From: Flavobacteriales bacterium
Lineage (GTDB): Bacteria; Bacteroidota; Bacteroidia; Flavobacteriales_C; GCA-002722245
Direction: 5' to 3'
DNA: 35,328 nucleotides
Assembly: GCA_947444925.1 (NCBI GenBank)
Contig: CANFBW010000032.1
Coordinates: 1-35,328 of the forward strand
The notes beneath the pieces are model-generated. The model searched no databases, was not told the origin of the DNA, and saw only the letters and a program-made list of their open reading frames with translations. The position numbers were made by a program, and so were the translations under genes. The stretch's first letter is position 1. The number at the start of each line of letters is the position of its first letter. Shown here piece by piece: positions 1 through 9,471 of the stretch.

Positions 1-545
1 AACAAGTATTGCGTTTGTTCCGATTTAGCGTCCAACGCCACCTGCAAAACAGATGAACCAAACTGAATTGCCAAAGCCTCGCTCATTCGCTCATTGCCAT
101 GGCGCGCCACTGCGTGCCCAATCTCATGCCCTAAAACAATGGCCAAACCCGCATCGCCCTGCGTCACTGGCAACAAGCCCGTATACACTACTACTTTTCC
201 GCCCGGCATGCACCATGCGTTGACCGCTTTATCGTCTACCACATTAAATTCCCACGCATAACCGCTCAAACGCGAACTCTTGCGAATACTTGCAAAATAA
301 CTTTCTACTGCTGCCTGAATTTTGGCGCCTACCCTTTGCACCTGAGCGCTGCGCGCGTCATTAGCAGAAAGCGTGAGATTACTTTGCAAAAAGCTGGTGT
401 ACTGCGTTAAGCTCATCGAAATCAATTCCGATTCAGGAACCACACTAAATTGCCTTCTGTTGGTGATGGGCACCCTTTCAATACAAGCAAAAAAAAGCGT
501 TGCCCCAATAAGGAACAACGCCATTTTATGAATTGCTTTCATCAT
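1..545 (-). CDS. M48 family zinc metallopeptidase, lipoprotein (3' part outside window)
   Basis: This is the N-terminal part (about 181 residues) of a cell-envelope zinc protease; the C-terminus lies beyond base 1. Translation begins with two Met codons (545 and 542), followed by a short hydrophobic stretch ending in a lipobox-like LFFAC near residue 21, so it is probably a lipoprotein. The motif VNAWCMPGGKVVVYTG and the zinc-binding helix LGHEIGHAVARHG (HExxH) are typical of the M48/Ste24-like family. The downstream third zinc ligand, a Glu, is not in view. In the family such proteins act in envelope protein quality control; a specific substrate cannot be inferred. The start lies one base after the ilvD stop, so the two are probably cotranscribed. 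I am confident of the family, not of the role. Confidence 0.9.
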   Translation of the reverse strand, partial: MMKAIHKMALFLIGATLFFACIERVPITNRRQFSVVPESELISMSLTQYTSFLQSNLTLSANDARSAQVQRVGAKIQAAVESYFASIRKSSRLSGYAWEFNVVDDKAVNAWCMPGGKVVVYTGLLPVTQGDAGLAIVLGHEIGHAVARHGNERMSEALAIQFGSSVLQVALDAKSEQTQYL

Positions 546-546
546 T

Positions 547-2223
547 TTATAAATCTGTTACGCAACCTTGTGATGCAGGACTAACGCATTTAGCGTATTT
601 ATACAACACGCCACTGGTTGGACCAACTTTAGGTTTCCATGCAGCACGGCGTTTTGCAATTTCCTCATCACTTATTTTTGCTTCAATCTTATTCACCACC
701 GCATCAATGCGAATGATGTCGCCATCTTTCACCAAACCTATCAATCCACCTTCTTGTGCTTCGGGACAAATATGCCCTACCATGAATCCGTGAGAGCCAC
801 CACTAAAACGACCATCGGTGATCAAGGCCACGTCTTTCCCCAAACCTCTTCCCATCACAGCTGAGGTTGGCTTTAACATTTCAGGCATTCCCGGCGCTCC
901 TTTCGGACCCTCATAACGAATAACAATAACATTACCCGCCACCACTTTTCCGCTCAAAATACCATCTATCGCTGCAAACTCATCGTCAAAAACAACGGCA
1001 GGTCCTTCAAATATTTCACCTTCCTTCCCCGTGATTTTCGCCACTGAACCTTGTTCAGCCAAATTTCCATAAAGAATTTGAATGTGTCCGCTTTCCTTTA
1101 ATGGCGCGTCAAAAGGACGTATCAAATCTTGTCCTGCAATCAAATCAGGCAATACCGCTAAGTTCTCAGCCAATGTTTTTCCGGTAACGGTCATACAATC
1201 GCCGTGTAACATCCCTTTTGCCAACAACATTTTCATCACCGCCGGAACGCCGCCAACTGCGTGAAGGTCTTCCATTAAATATTTACCACTTGGCTTCATA
1301 TCTGCCAAGAATGGCGTGCTGTCGCTCATTTTTTGAAAATCATCCAAGGTCAAGTCTACATTCACCGCTTTCGCCATGGCAATCAAATGCAATACTGCAT
1401 TGGTTGATCCACCCAAAACGATGATCACACGCATCGCGTTTTCAAATGCTTTTTTTGTCATGATATCGCGTGGCTTGATGTCTTTCTTCATCAAGTTTTT
1501 TATCGCTTCGCCTACCATTTTCAACTCCATGGTCTTCTCAGGACTCAAAGCCGGATTCGACGAACTGTATGGCAAACTCATACCCATCGCTTCAATTGCT
1601 GAAGACATTGTATTGGCAGTATACATGCCACCGCATGCACCGGCGCTAGGACATGAATTCTTGATAATTCCTTTGTAATCTTCGTCACTCAAAGTACCAT
1701 TCACTTTTTCACCTAAAGCTTCAAATGCTGAAATGATGTTCAATGTTTTGCCGCAATATTTTCCGGAAGCAATGGATCCACCATATACCAGTATACCTGG
1801 GCGATTCAATCGGCCCATAGCGATCATCGCTCCAGGCATGTTTTTATCACAACCTACCACTGGAATCACTGCATCGTAAAACTGCGCTTGCACCACAGTT
1901 TCTATGGAATCGGCTATAATATCTCTCGACACCAATGAATACTTCATTCCCGTTGTTCCATTAGAAATGCCGTCGCTAACGCCAATGGTGTGAAATATCA
2001 ATCCCACCAAATTTGCTTCTACAACACTTTTCTTAATGTCTACCGCAAAACCATTCAAATGCATGTTGCACGTATTGCCTTCGTAGCCCGTACTCACAAT
2101 GCCCACCTGTGCCTTGCTCATGTCTTCATCGGTTAAGCCCACTCCATAAAGCATTGCTTGTGACGCGGGTTGCGTGGGATCTTGCGTGATCACTCTACTG
2201 TACTTATTCATTTCTTCTGACAT
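547..2223 (-). CDS. ilvD: Dihydroxy-acid dehydratase
   Basis: IlvD dehydrates 2,3-dihydroxy-isovalerate and 2,3-dihydroxy-3-methylvalerate to the 2-keto acids in valine, isoleucine and pantothenate synthesis, in the cytoplasm. Three Cys residues at about 52 (GNTC), 125 (VVGCDKN) and 197 (AGACGG) are spaced like the [2Fe-2S] ligands of the family, and the C-terminal [11 protein letters not shown] carries the serine expected as catalytic base. I chose the ATG at 2223, giving 558 residues, the usual length of the short IlvD type. The reading frame is open to 2247, which would add eight residues. No ilvBN, ilvC or leu genes are in the window, so ilvD is apart from the rest of its pathway here, at least on this side. 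It is followed directly by the M48 peptidase gene. Confidence 0.97.
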   Translation of the reverse strand: MSEEMNKYSRVITQDPTQPASQAMLYGVGLTDEDMSKAQVGIVSTGYEGNTCNMHLNGFAVDIKKSVVEANLVGLIFHTIGVSDGISNGTTGMKYSLVSRDIIADSIETVVQAQFYDAVIPVVGCDKNMPGAMIAMGRLNRPGILVYGGSIASGKYCGKTLNIISAFEALGEKVNGTLSDEDYKGIIKNSCPSAGACGGMYTANTMSSAIEAMGMSLPYSSSNPALSPEKTMELKMVGEAIKNLMKKDIKPRDIMTKKAFENAMRVIIVLGGSTNAVLHLIAMAKAVNVDLTLDDFQKMSDSTPFLADMKPSGKYLMEDLHAVGGVPAVMKMLLAKGMLHGDCMTVTGKTLAENLAVLPDLIAGQDLIRPFDAPLKESGHIQILYGNLAEQGSVAKITGKEGEIFEGPAVVFDDEFAAIDGILSGKVVAGNVIVIRYEGPKGAPGMPEMLKPTSAVMGRGLGKDVALITDGRFSGGSHGFMVGHICPEAQEGGLIGLVKDGDIIRIDAVVNKIEAKISDEEIAKRRAAWKPKVGPTSGVLYKYAKCVSPASQGCVTDL

Positions 2224-2252
2224 GGTTGCTTTTTTTATGAAACACAAAGATT

Positions 2253-2291
2253 ATAAAAAACAAAAACATTCTCCTATTAAGAAGAATGTTT
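2253..2291 (-). terminator. Rho-independent terminator after the phosphorelay operon
   Basis: A 9-bp stem (AAACATTCT / AGAATGTTT) with a 10-base loop lies just past the stop of the receiver gene. Read on the minus strand it is followed by a T-rich run. It separates the signalling genes from ilvD, so ilvD probably has its own promoter in or just after this hairpin. A TATAATCTTTG stretch close to the ilvD start is a loose match to the phylum's -7 box. Confidence 0.6.
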
Positions 2292-2314
2292 CTGAGAACA
2301 ATCGTAATTATTAT

Positions 2315-2869
2315 TTAATGCAGTGGAATTTCCTCAACCGGCGGAGGTACTTCTCCAGGAGAAGGTATTAAGCCAAATAAGGTTTCATCGATCAAATACA
2401 ATATTAAAAAGATCACCAAGAAAATCAGAAAGATAATCATCGTTCTCGCAAACTTCTTGAAGCTCTCTTGGTCTTTGTCTTTGGCTTTTGTTTTGGTAAC
2501 GCGTTTGATGTCATTTTGAACACGAATAAAAGCACTTTTGTTTTTCACCACATAGTCCACCGCGCCATACTTTACCGAATTCACCGCTACATCAATATCT
2601 TCTTGACCCGACAACATGATCACTTCTACATCGGGCGCTATTTGCTTGATTTCTTGAAGCACTTTGATGCCCGACATGGCATTGGGTTTCTCGCTATCTA
2701 AAAAGTAATCCAAAATGATGACATCGGGTTTCTTGCTCAGCGCCTTCAACACGTCTTCCCCTGTGGTAAAAGTTTTGATTGTAAAACTCTTATTTTGACT
2801 CAGGTTATGTACCGCCGTCTTTAAATACAAGTCATCATCGTCGACTAAGTAAATTAAAGTATTTGCCAT
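2315..2869 (-). CDS. Receiver-domain protein with C-terminal transmembrane anchor
   Basis: This 184-residue protein starts with a CheY-like receiver: an acidic pocket (VDDDD, residues 9-13), phospho-acceptor D54 in VIILDYF, S87 in MLSGQ and K109 in YVVKNK. All the residues needed for phosphorylation are present. After a lysine-rich linker (about 122-140) there is one strong hydrophobic helix (about 143-161), then a short tail rich in proline and acidic residues. There is no DNA-binding, GGDEF, PglZ or enzyme domain. By the positive-inside rule the receiver should be cytoplasmic and the tail periplasmic. It is the last gene of a kinase, hybrid kinase, Hpt and receiver run, which suggests it is the end acceptor of that relay. 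What it then controls is unknown; a membrane partner or a phosphate sink are both possible. Confidence 0.88.
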   Translation of the reverse strand: MANTLIYLVDDDDLYLKTAVHNLSQNKSFTIKTFTTGEDVLKALSKKPDVIILDYFLDSEKPNAMSGIKVLQEIKQIAPDVEVIMLSGQEDIDVAVNSVKYGAVDYVVKNKSAFIRVQNDIKRVTKTKAKDKDQESFKKFARTMIIFLIFLVIFLILYLIDETLFGLIPSPGEVPPPVEEIPLH

Positions 2870-2890
2870 ATTCTTTTGTTTAATTAATGA

Positions 2891-3250
2891 TTAGTTCTGC
2901 AATTGTAACAATTCTTCTTTTAATTCCACCTCAGCCAAAGCATAAGCCACCACCATTTGGTCCAATAAAGCAGGAATTTTTTCCACTTCCTTGGCATTGA
3001 GACCACATTCCTGTAAAACTTTGCTCACCTCTACCATGTCATCCATGCCCATAAAAGAATAACTTGTTTTGAGTTTGTGCGCCACTCCGCCGATGATCTG
3101 CCAATCTTGCTTGACCAAACTGTCTTGCATTTTCTGAATGGATTCTGGCGTTGTTTTGATAAACGACTGAATAATATCTTCTATAAAATCTTTACTCCCA
3201 AGTGAAAGATCGTTTAAATAATTCAGATCAATGTGTTTGTATTTTCCCAT
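2891..3250 (-). CDS. Histidine phosphotransfer (Hpt) domain protein
   Basis: This is a stand-alone Hpt protein of 119 residues, predicted all-helical. The signature is around H58 (GGVAHKLKTS), the usual HxLK context of the phosphorylated histidine in Hpt four-helix bundles. A following SFMGM stretch also fits the family. It should shuttle phosphate between the receiver of the hybrid kinase just upstream (stop at 3263, 12 bases away) and the anchored receiver just downstream (start at 2869). Gene order and close spacing support one relay. A link to other receivers elsewhere in the genome cannot be excluded. Confidence 0.92.
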   Translation of the reverse strand: MGKYKHIDLNYLNDLSLGSKDFIEDIIQSFIKTTPESIQKMQDSLVKQDWQIIGGVAHKLKTSYSFMGMDDMVEVSKVLQECGLNAKEVEKIPALLDQMVVAYALAEVELKEELLQLQN

Positions 3251-3262
3251 TGTACAATTTCT

Positions 3263-5260
3263 TTATGCTTGCTTTTGTACCAACTTGGCTATTTTTTGTT
3301 TCAATTTATCTGGATTAAATGGCTTCAAAATATAATCATCCATTCCTGCCTCTAAATATTTATTATCGCTCGATTCCGTAAAGATGAAAGCGGTCATTGC
3401 CAAGATAGGTATATTTTTCTTGGGCTCCGGAAAATCTTTTCTGATGATCTTGGTCGCCTCAATACCGTCCATTTCAGGCATCATGATGTCCATTAAAATA
3501 ACATCAAAATCATTTTCCCTCAATTTTTCAAGTGCAATCATTCCATTTTCAGCAATCACGACCTCACAACCAAAATTATTCAACACCCGCTTTGCCAATA
3601 TTTGATTCAACTCGTTGTCCTCAGCCAGCAACACTTGAAGTTTACCCAACACAATATCTTTACCATCGTCTTCTTCTTTGGCCTGCACATTCGCTGCGCT
3701 TTCCTTAGGAAGTTTTAACGTCACGATGAATTTAGACCCTTTTTCAGGCTCACTAATCACCTTGATGTCGCCCTGCATCAAATCAACTAATTTTTTAACA
3801 ATGGTAAGTCCTAAACCTGTACCTCCATATTTTCGTGTAGTATCGCCTTTTGCTTGCGTAAAACTTTCAAAAATATCGCTGAGTTTGTTTGCGGGAATGC
3901 CAATACCTGAATCCTCCACAGTCATTTCCAACTGCACTTCCTTTTCGCTGTCATGTAGCACTTTCACCGCCAACTCCACCTTTCCCTTCGAAGTAAACTT
4001 AATCGCATTACTCATTAAGTTCAATAAAATTTGGTTCACACGAACTGAATCACCAATCACTTTCGCTGGCACTTCATCTTCAATGTTCAACACCAGCGAA
4101 ACACCCTTATCATCGGCACTTTGTTTTTGCAACTTCACCAGCTCTTTCAAAATAGTGCGCAAATCAAATTCAGAAGCCTCGATCGACATTTTCCCCGCTT
4201 CGATTTTAGAAAAATCTAAAATATCATTGATGATGACAATCAAATTTTCGCCTGAAATTTTTACCGACTCCAAACTGCTGCGCTGTTCATCGCTTAGTTC
4301 ACCTCTGAGCAGCAAGCCTGTAAACCCAATGATCGCATTCATTGGCGTTCTGATTTCATGACTCATATTGGCCATGAAATCTTGCTTCACTTTCACTGAA
4401 GCTTCGGCCACCCTTTTGGCTTCACCCAACTCCTTGTTAATGCGAACGAGATACGCCAAATTCTCACTCAACTTTCTTTCGGTTTGTTTTCGAATGGTAA
4501 TGTCTGCGCCATTTGCAAAACATTTACCATTCTTTACAATCAACTTCCAACGCATCCATTTCTCTGTTCCGTCGTTGCATTTCATTCTGTTTTCGAACAC
4601 AAAAATATCACTGTTGCTACCCAGCTCTTCCTGAATAATTTTTTTGGTTTCATTCACGTCTTCACTGTGAAAATACTGCACCAACGGAGTACCGATGACA
4701 CTCTCCACATTGTATCCTAACAATGTATAAAATGTTTGATTGACCTCTTCTACAACAAAACTATTCAGATCAAAAATACAAGTGATGTCCATGGAATTGT
4801 CGACCAAACTCGCCAAGTTTTCTTGGATCACATATTGTTCAGCCAATTCCTTTTGTTGCTGATACAGCTTTAAATAAGTACTCACCTTTGCCTTCGTAAT
4901 CTCAATATCCAAAGGTTTAAATAAGTAATCCACTGCACCAGTCTCGTAACCCTTGAGTACGTATTTTTGTTCCTTACTGATCGCCGTTACAAAAATGATG
5001 GAAATATTGGCTGTTCTTTTATTGGACTTCAATATTTCGGCCACTTCAAAACCATTCATTTCAGGCATTTGAACGTCGAGCAATATCAGTGCGATATCAT
5101 GGCTAATCGCCATTTTAAGGGCAGCCTTACCTGACGTCGCCTTCAAAAAATGACGCCCTTCTCCTTCAAGCAATTTTTCAAGTGCAAAGATATTTTCGCT
5201 CTTGTCATCCACCAACAAAATATTGGTAGGCACTATTTTATTTTGTAATTTCTTAAACAT
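3263..5260 (-). CDS. Hybrid sensor histidine kinase (REC-PAS-HisKA-HATPase-REC)
   Basis: This is a soluble hybrid kinase of 665 residues without membrane helices. Domains in order: an N-terminal receiver (DD at 18-19, D62 in [12 protein letters not shown]115 in LFKP); a PAS domain with PAC end (about 146-262); a HisKA domain with H301 in NMSHEIRTP; an HATPase with N-box near N418, DSGIGIP at 451-456 and GGTGLGL at 479-485; and a C-terminal receiver (ED at 547-548, D591 in [12 protein letters not shown]647 in LKPF). All catalytic residues are present. Its start overlaps the end of the upstream membrane kinase by eight bases, so translation is probably coupled. The N-terminal receiver may take phosphate from that kinase and control this one. 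The PAS ligand is unknown. Confidence 0.95.
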   Translation of the reverse strand: MFKKLQNKIVPTNILLVDDKSENIFALEKLLEGEGRHFLKATSGKAALKMAISHDIALILLDVQMPEMNGFEVAEILKSNKRTANISIIFVTAISKEQKYVLKGYETGAVDYLFKPLDIEITKAKVSTYLKLYQQQKELAEQYVIQENLASLVDNSMDITCIFDLNSFVVEEVNQTFYTLLGYNVESVIGTPLVQYFHSEDVNETKKIIQEELGSNSDIFVFENRMKCNDGTEKWMRWKLIVKNGKCFANGADITIRKQTERKLSENLAYLVRINKELGEAKRVAEASVKVKQDFMANMSHEIRTPMNAIIGFTGLLLRGELSDEQRSSLESVKISGENLIVIINDILDFSKIEAGKMSIEASEFDLRTILKELVKLQKQSADDKGVSLVLNIEDEVPAKVIGDSVRVNQILLNLMSNAIKFTSKGKVELAVKVLHDSEKEVQLEMTVEDSGIGIPANKLSDIFESFTQAKGDTTRKYGGTGLGLTIVKKLVDLMQGDIKVISEPEKGSKFIVTLKLPKESAANVQAKEEDDGKDIVLGKLQVLLAEDNELNQILAKRVLNNFGCEVVIAENGMIALEKLRENDFDVILMDIMMPEMDGIEATKIIRKDFPEPKKNIPILAMTAFIFTESSDNKYLEAGMDDYILKPFNPDKLKQKIAKLVQKQA

Positions 5261-7685
5261 TTGTCAACGCATTTTTCAATTTCTCCATCAACACCTTTTC
5301 TTGCAAAGGAAGTGTGAGCACAAAAGAACCTGTTTCAATAGCGCTAATCCAAATCAGTAATGGAAACTCTTTTATTTTTTGTTTTTCGGCAAGCGACAAA
5401 TCTACATCTTCCACCAAACACAAATCCACATTTCCCTGACTCAATTTTTCCTGCAGTTCTTCCATGTCATTGGCATCGATAAGCGGCAACGCGTATTTAT
5501 CGAACAACGCACTCATTTGGTAAACATGCATGATGTCTTTGCTAAAAAAAAGTATATTACTGCCTTTTAGCGCCTTACAATGTTGGGCAGCAACAGCTCC
5601 GCCGTCTCCAATGATCCAAGTATTTTCTTTACTTGCTTGCACTTCGTTTTCATTGTTAGGCTCTTCGTATGCCACATAACTTGTTTCAATCGGAAAAACT
5701 ACTGTAAAAGTAGTCCCCTTACCTTCTTCACTTTTCAATTTCAATTCTCCATTGAGCAAATCCACCAATTTTTTGGTGATAGACAATCCCAGGCCTGTAC
5801 CTCCATATTGTCGACTGATAGAGCCGTCGGCTTGACGAAAGGCTTCAAACACTTGACTTTGTTTGTCCTTAGGAATGCCAATTCCCGTGTCAACGACATC
5901 AAAAGCAATGGCATCTTTGAAAATACCCAATTCCATTTTCTCTCTATCATCATCCATATCGCGCACCACCACGCGAACCTTTCCGCCTTTGGGCGTGAAT
6001 TTTATTGCATTAGAAATGATGTTTTTCAATATCTGCTCCAAACGCATTTTATCGGTTTGTAAGGCTTCTCGCTTCGTTTGAACTTCAAACTCAAGTTGTA
6101 CTCCTTTTTCATTCGCTATGGGCTTAAACAAAGGATGCAGATCATCAACAATCTCGACAAAGGAATGTTCGTTAATTTCAATGTCTAATCGCCCAGCCTC
6201 TATCTTTGATAAATCTAAAATATCGTTGATCAGCACCAGCAAACTATTGCCTGACTTGTGAATAACCATTGCCGAATCCACCTGATCCTTGGTGAGATTG
6301 CCAGGACCGTTGTCGGCCAATAATTTTGAAAGAATCAGCAAACTATTCAAGGGAGTGCGCAACTCGTGCGACATATTCGCTAAAAATTCAGATTTATAGC
6401 GATTGCTTTGCTTCAATTCTTCAACAGTATCTCTAAGTTCAACAGTGGTGGTTTTTAAAGAATCCTGCATATTGAGCAAAGCCAAACCCAAAGTGTCTTT
6501 GTCTCCTCTAATGTTCACCGGCACATCGTAGTTTCCCTTTCCGATCTTATTGGCAACCAAGGCGAGTTCATTGGTATTGTCGACCATGGAAAGAAAAGCC
6601 TTCGTTAATTCGCCAATAGAGTCGTTTGAAAAAACTTCGATTTCAATATCCGTGTCACCATTTTTAATTTTATTGGCTGCAGCGCCAAGCAAACGCATTT
6701 GATAATTAACGGAATTAATGGACAACAATACCCACAACACAACAAGCAATATTGTAGATGAAATCATGATCAATGATGCGTTAATTTTATCTTGCGCTGA
6801 TTTGTATTCTTCTTTGATCAAGTATTCTATTCCATGCAATGCCAATACTTCAATTTCATTAAGAATGTTGAGCGCACCTGTAGCGCTGATCCACCAATCT
6901 TCGGCGGTGTAGGTGTAGAGTCGGTCTTGAGGATGCTCAAAAGCATAGTCGGTCATCTCTAGCATTCGTGCCACATTACCATGGTAGAAATCGCGTTGAA
7001 AAACATCGTTGATCTCAGGAGAAGCCAATTTTAAAAATGATTTCAAATTGCTTTCAAAGGCGCCCTTCTGCCCAGCAAATTTACCGTAATCCAAATCTTC
7101 AAAACGCCCCATATCAAAGGCTTTATTGATGGTGGTACGCATTCTGCCCAACGATTCCTTTGTACGAATCAATGAAATATAGGCACGCATGGCTTCATTT
7201 GTTTTTTCAATCCCCGATGCCGTAGCAATGGACGCTATGCGCTCAATGAGCTGCTCTATCACGTTGGAATAATAAACATCGACTTCTTCTGATGACATTT
7301 GAAACCAACTAATTTTGCTGCGCACTTCTTTGATGTCACGGAATTCCTTAAAAAAATTAGTGTCGAGATGCGACTGTAAGGCATCTATTTTAATAGAGCG
7401 CACTATCGAATCGCTTTGGTTGATTTGCCCCACCAATTTGCTTTGAATCTCAAATATTGGATTGTTAATGTAGAGCACCGAATAATCTCGCTCCTTTTGT
7501 ATCTCGTGAACAACCACCGACATCAAATGGATTTCACTCGTCTTTTGTCGCACCACACCTAACTTTCGCTCGTTTTCGTAACCCATCAAGATCTTATCAA
7601 CCGAGAACCACGTAAGGATCAGCAAAGGAAAAAAAGCGGTAAGAAATAGTTTTTGCTTAAGACTAAGCCAATTAAAAAGCTGCAT
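5253..7685 (-). CDS. Membrane sensor histidine kinase with NIT-like sensor and degenerate receiver-like tail
   Basis: This 810-residue kinase has a first membrane helix at about 11-28, a helical periplasmic region (about 30-300) and a second helix at about 304-324. The motif [12 protein letters not shown] resembles nitrate/nitrite-sensing (NIT) domains, but the ligand cannot be read from sequence. HAMP-like segments follow (about 327-410), then HisKA with H440 in NMSHELRTP and an HATPase with N-box N559, DTGIGIP and GGTGLGL. After the kinase core, residues 688-808 look like a receiver fold in strand/helix rhythm ([10 protein letters not shown]) but lack a proper acidic pocket and conserved Lys. 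It is the first gene of the relay and overlaps the hybrid kinase. It should be the membrane input of the system. Confidence 0.93.
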   Translation of the reverse strand: MQLFNWLSLKQKLFLTAFFPLLILTWFSVDKILMGYENERKLGVVRQKTSEIHLMSVVVHEIQKERDYSVLYINNPIFEIQSKLVGQINQSDSIVRSIKIDALQSHLDTNFFKEFRDIKEVRSKISWFQMSSEEVDVYYSNVIEQLIERIASIATASGIEKTNEAMRAYISLIRTKESLGRMRTTINKAFDMGRFEDLDYGKFAGQKGAFESNLKSFLKLASPEINDVFQRDFYHGNVARMLEMTDYAFEHPQDRLYTYTAEDWWISATGALNILNEIEVLALHGIEYLIKEEYKSAQDKINASLIMISSTILLVVLWVLLSINSVNYQMRLLGAAANKIKNGDTDIEIEVFSNDSIGELTKAFLSMVDNTNELALVANKIGKGNYDVPVNIRGDKDTLGLALLNMQDSLKTTTVELRDTVEELKQSNRYKSEFLANMSHELRTPLNSLLILSKLLADNGPGNLTKDQVDSAMVIHKSGNSLLVLINDILDLSKIEAGRLDIEINEHSFVEIVDDLHPLFKPIANEKGVQLEFEVQTKREALQTDKMRLEQILKNIISNAIKFTPKGGKVRVVVRDMDDDREKMELGIFKDAIAFDVVDTGIGIPKDKQSQVFEAFRQADGSISRQYGGTGLGLSITKKLVDLLNGELKLKSEEGKGTTFTVVFPIETSYVAYEEPNNENEVQASKENTWIIGDGGAVAAQHCKALKGSNILFFSKDIMHVYQMSALFDKYALPLIDANDMEELQEKLSQGNVDLCLVEDVDLSLAEKQKIKEFPLLIWISAIETGSFVLTLPLQEKVLMEKLKNALTNV

Positions 7686-7693
7686 TATTTGAC

Positions 7694-7724
7694 CAAAATT
7701 TATGTTTTATACCTAAACCTACAA
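7694..7724 (-). promoter_or_regulatory. Candidate promoter of the phosphorelay operon
   Basis: On the minus strand TTG, 20 bases, then AAATTTTG approximates the Bacteroidota consensus TTG-N19-21-TAnnTTTG (first base of the -7 box deviates). The box ends about eight bases before the kinase ATG at 7685, which would give a very short leader. It is only a sequence match. Confidence 0.35.
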
Positions 7725-7764
7725 TAAAAGTTGTAAACAGAAGCCTTAATTTTACAATTAGAAA

Positions 7765-7791
7765 TTGAACTGCCCTTTTTTACTTAATTTG
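7765..7791 (+). promoter_or_regulatory. Candidate promoter of the AI-2E family permease gene
   Basis: TTG at 7765 and TTAATTTG at 7784-7791 loosely fit the phylum's promoter pattern, with a spacer (16) shorter than usual. The -7 box lies five bases before the ATG at 7797. If real, the transcript would be almost leaderless. The match is weak. Confidence 0.28.
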
Positions 7792-7796
7792 CATAC

Positions 7797-8879
7797 ATGA
7801 ATAGCAGCATCAAAACCAACGCCATTTACGGCTTTTTAGCGCTCGTATTCGCTGTCATTATTTGGCAAGCAACGAGTGTTTTATTTTACTTACTTATCTC
7901 TACAGGAATCGCCGTTGTAGGCAACAAAATCGCTCTTAAAATCGAAGCCGTCAAAATTAAAAAAAGAAACCTACCGAGATGGTTGATTGCACTTGTTTTC
8001 ATTGGGAGTATATATCTATTTTCATTTGCTATTTTGAGTATGCTCGTTCCTCTTGTAAGCAGTGAAATTGAACTATTTGCGAATATCGACTTTACGCATA
8101 TGCTCAGCAACCTGCAGCAACCTATCGCTGAGATCGACAACAAAGTGCGCATCTTCAGTGGTAACAATGCCTTTTCAATAGTAAATTATACGAGCAAAAG
8201 TGTTGACAGTATGCTCGACATTGCAGACCTGTCTTTTTGGATCAATGGCGTTGCTTCATTTACAGGCAATTTCATAGTTGCACTATTCTGCATTGCCTTT
8301 ATTTCCTTTTTTCTGATGAAGGATGGCACAGCCATATTCAACACACTTCTTTCCTACCTATCAGAAAAATCAAAAAATAGTGTGCAAAAAATCGTCCGCA
8401 ATTCAATGAACCAACTTTCACGCTACTTTATTGGCGTAGCGATTGAAACAGCAGCCATCTTTGTGCTAGCAGCCATTGGCTTGTGGTGCTTTAATGTGGA
8501 AGAATACATCATCATTGCGCTTTTTGCTGCGGTATTGAATATCATTCCTTTTATTGGACCAATCATCGCCATGACCATTGCCTGCCTGCTGGTGATCACT
8601 GGCGCTCACGACCTGCCGTTTTACAGCGAAGTACTTCCACTAATCTACAAAACAATAGGTGTGCTTATTGCAGTACATTTGATTGATAGTTTTGTGCTAC
8701 AACCCTACATCTATTCAAGCAGCGTAAATGCCCATCCCTTAGAGATATTTCTAGTGATACTGCTCACCGGCAATATAGCGGGAATAGTTGCAATGATATT
8801 TGCAGTACCGGCATATTCAGTACTCCGCATCGTCATTACTGAATTCTATCAGAATCCCAATCACATTGAAAATAATTAA
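7797..8879 (+). CDS. AI-2E family (PF01594) inner-membrane permease
   Basis: This polytopic protein of 360 residues has about eight hydrophobic segments and the family layout: two or three N-terminal helices, a polar middle region (about 95-160), then a helix cluster with NIIPFIGPIIAM and the C-terminal HLIDSFVLQPYIYSSSVNAHPLEIF block, which is the most conserved part. Members include TqsA and various exporters or Na+/H+-type antiporters. The family name does not prove autoinducer-2 transport, and the substrate is unknown. It is divergent from the kinase operon (111 bases between starts), so the two may share control. Its stop overlaps by four bases with the stop of the convergent gene at 8876. 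Confidence 0.9.
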   Translation: MNSSIKTNAIYGFLALVFAVIIWQATSVLFYLLISTGIAVVGNKIALKIEAVKIKKRNLPRWLIALVFIGSIYLFSFAILSMLVPLVSSEIELFANIDFTHMLSNLQQPIAEIDNKVRIFSGNNAFSIVNYTSKSVDSMLDIADLSFWINGVASFTGNFIVALFCIAFISFFLMKDGTAIFNTLLSYLSEKSKNSVQKIVRNSMNQLSRYFIGVAIETAAIFVLAAIGLWCFNVEEYIIIALFAAVLNIIPFIGPIIAMTIACLLVITGAHDLPFYSEVLPLIYKTIGVLIAVHLIDSFVLQPYIYSSSVNAHPLEIFLVILLTGNIAGIVAMIFAVPAYSVLRIVITEFYQNPNHIENN

Positions 8880-9388
8880 TCAGCAATGATATAACGCACC
8901 ATTACAGCCATATCAAAGTAGCGCTGTGGAGCGCTTTCTGTATGTACAAATTCGTAGTTGGGACGAACTTGCGCACCAAGTGTAATGGGAACAAAACCGA
9001 GCTGATATTCTAATCCCAAAACAGCATCAATACCAAAGGCAGTATTTGCAGCTGCATAGCCATTAGAGACACTGAAGTCATTCCAGTAGCCAGCATGCAA
9101 ACCACCTCCAACCGACCACGATAAATTGGTCGTATGTAAAGTAGAAGCGTGAATTTCTTTGTGCAATTGATAAAGTGCAATGAGCACTCCACCATCTTGG
9201 GCAGTACCTGTGATACGGCTGTATAAAAAGTTGATCTCAATATTCTGCTCGGGCTGAATGAATTGCTTGTACGTAAGGCCAAAACCTTCTTTTCCTCCGA
9301 TCACCCCAAGGGCGGATCTGTATTGAGCGAAAACACTAGTCAGTGACACCGACATAAGAACCATCAATGAAAATCTTTTAAAAATCAT
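8876..9388 (-). CDS. Secreted beta-rich outer-membrane-type protein, function unknown
   Basis: This protein of 170 residues begins with a signal peptide (MIFKRFSLMVLMSVSLTSVFA, cleavage near residue 21) and continues as alternating short strands with many Gly and aromatic residues, ending in a terminal strand (DMAVMVRYIIAD). That is how small 8-strand outer-membrane barrels look. I preferred the ATG at 9388 because it yields a clean signal peptide; the frame upstream crosses the terminator hairpin and starts with TTG. It lies after the gldN terminator and so is likely a separate unit. I do not recognise a specific family and infer no function beyond location. Confidence 0.8.
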   Translation of the reverse strand: MIFKRFSLMVLMSVSLTSVFAQYRSALGVIGGKEGFGLTYKQFIQPEQNIEINFLYSRITGTAQDGGVLIALYQLHKEIHASTLHTTNLSWSVGGGLHAGYWNDFSVSNGYAAANTAFGIDAVLGLEYQLGFVPITLGAQVRPNYEFVHTESAPQRYFDMAVMVRYIIAD

Positions 9389-9418
9389 AGTTTGCGGATT
9401 GGGGGTTAATGCGAAACA

Positions 9419-9451
9419 AAAAAAAACTCCCCCGTGCGTACGGAGGAGTTT
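9419..9451 (-). terminator. Rho-independent terminator after gldN
   Basis: An 11-bp stem (AACTCCTCCGT with AACTCCCCCGT as the opposite strand, one mismatch) closes on a 4-base loop. On the minus strand it is followed by about nine T residues. It lies some 20 bases past the gldN stop and marks the end of the porP-gldKLMN run. Confidence 0.8.
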
Positions 9452-9471
9452 CATAAAAGTTTCAAGAGATT

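Noticed and set aside
3678-4361. 227-codon plus-strand frame inside the hybrid kinase
   Set aside because: It lies wholly antisense to a gene with complete domains and has low-complexity Ser/Phe-rich content; it is a shadow of the kinase codons.
5580-6062. 160-codon plus-strand frame inside the membrane kinase
   Set aside because: Antisense to the conserved kinase core; no sign of independent coding.
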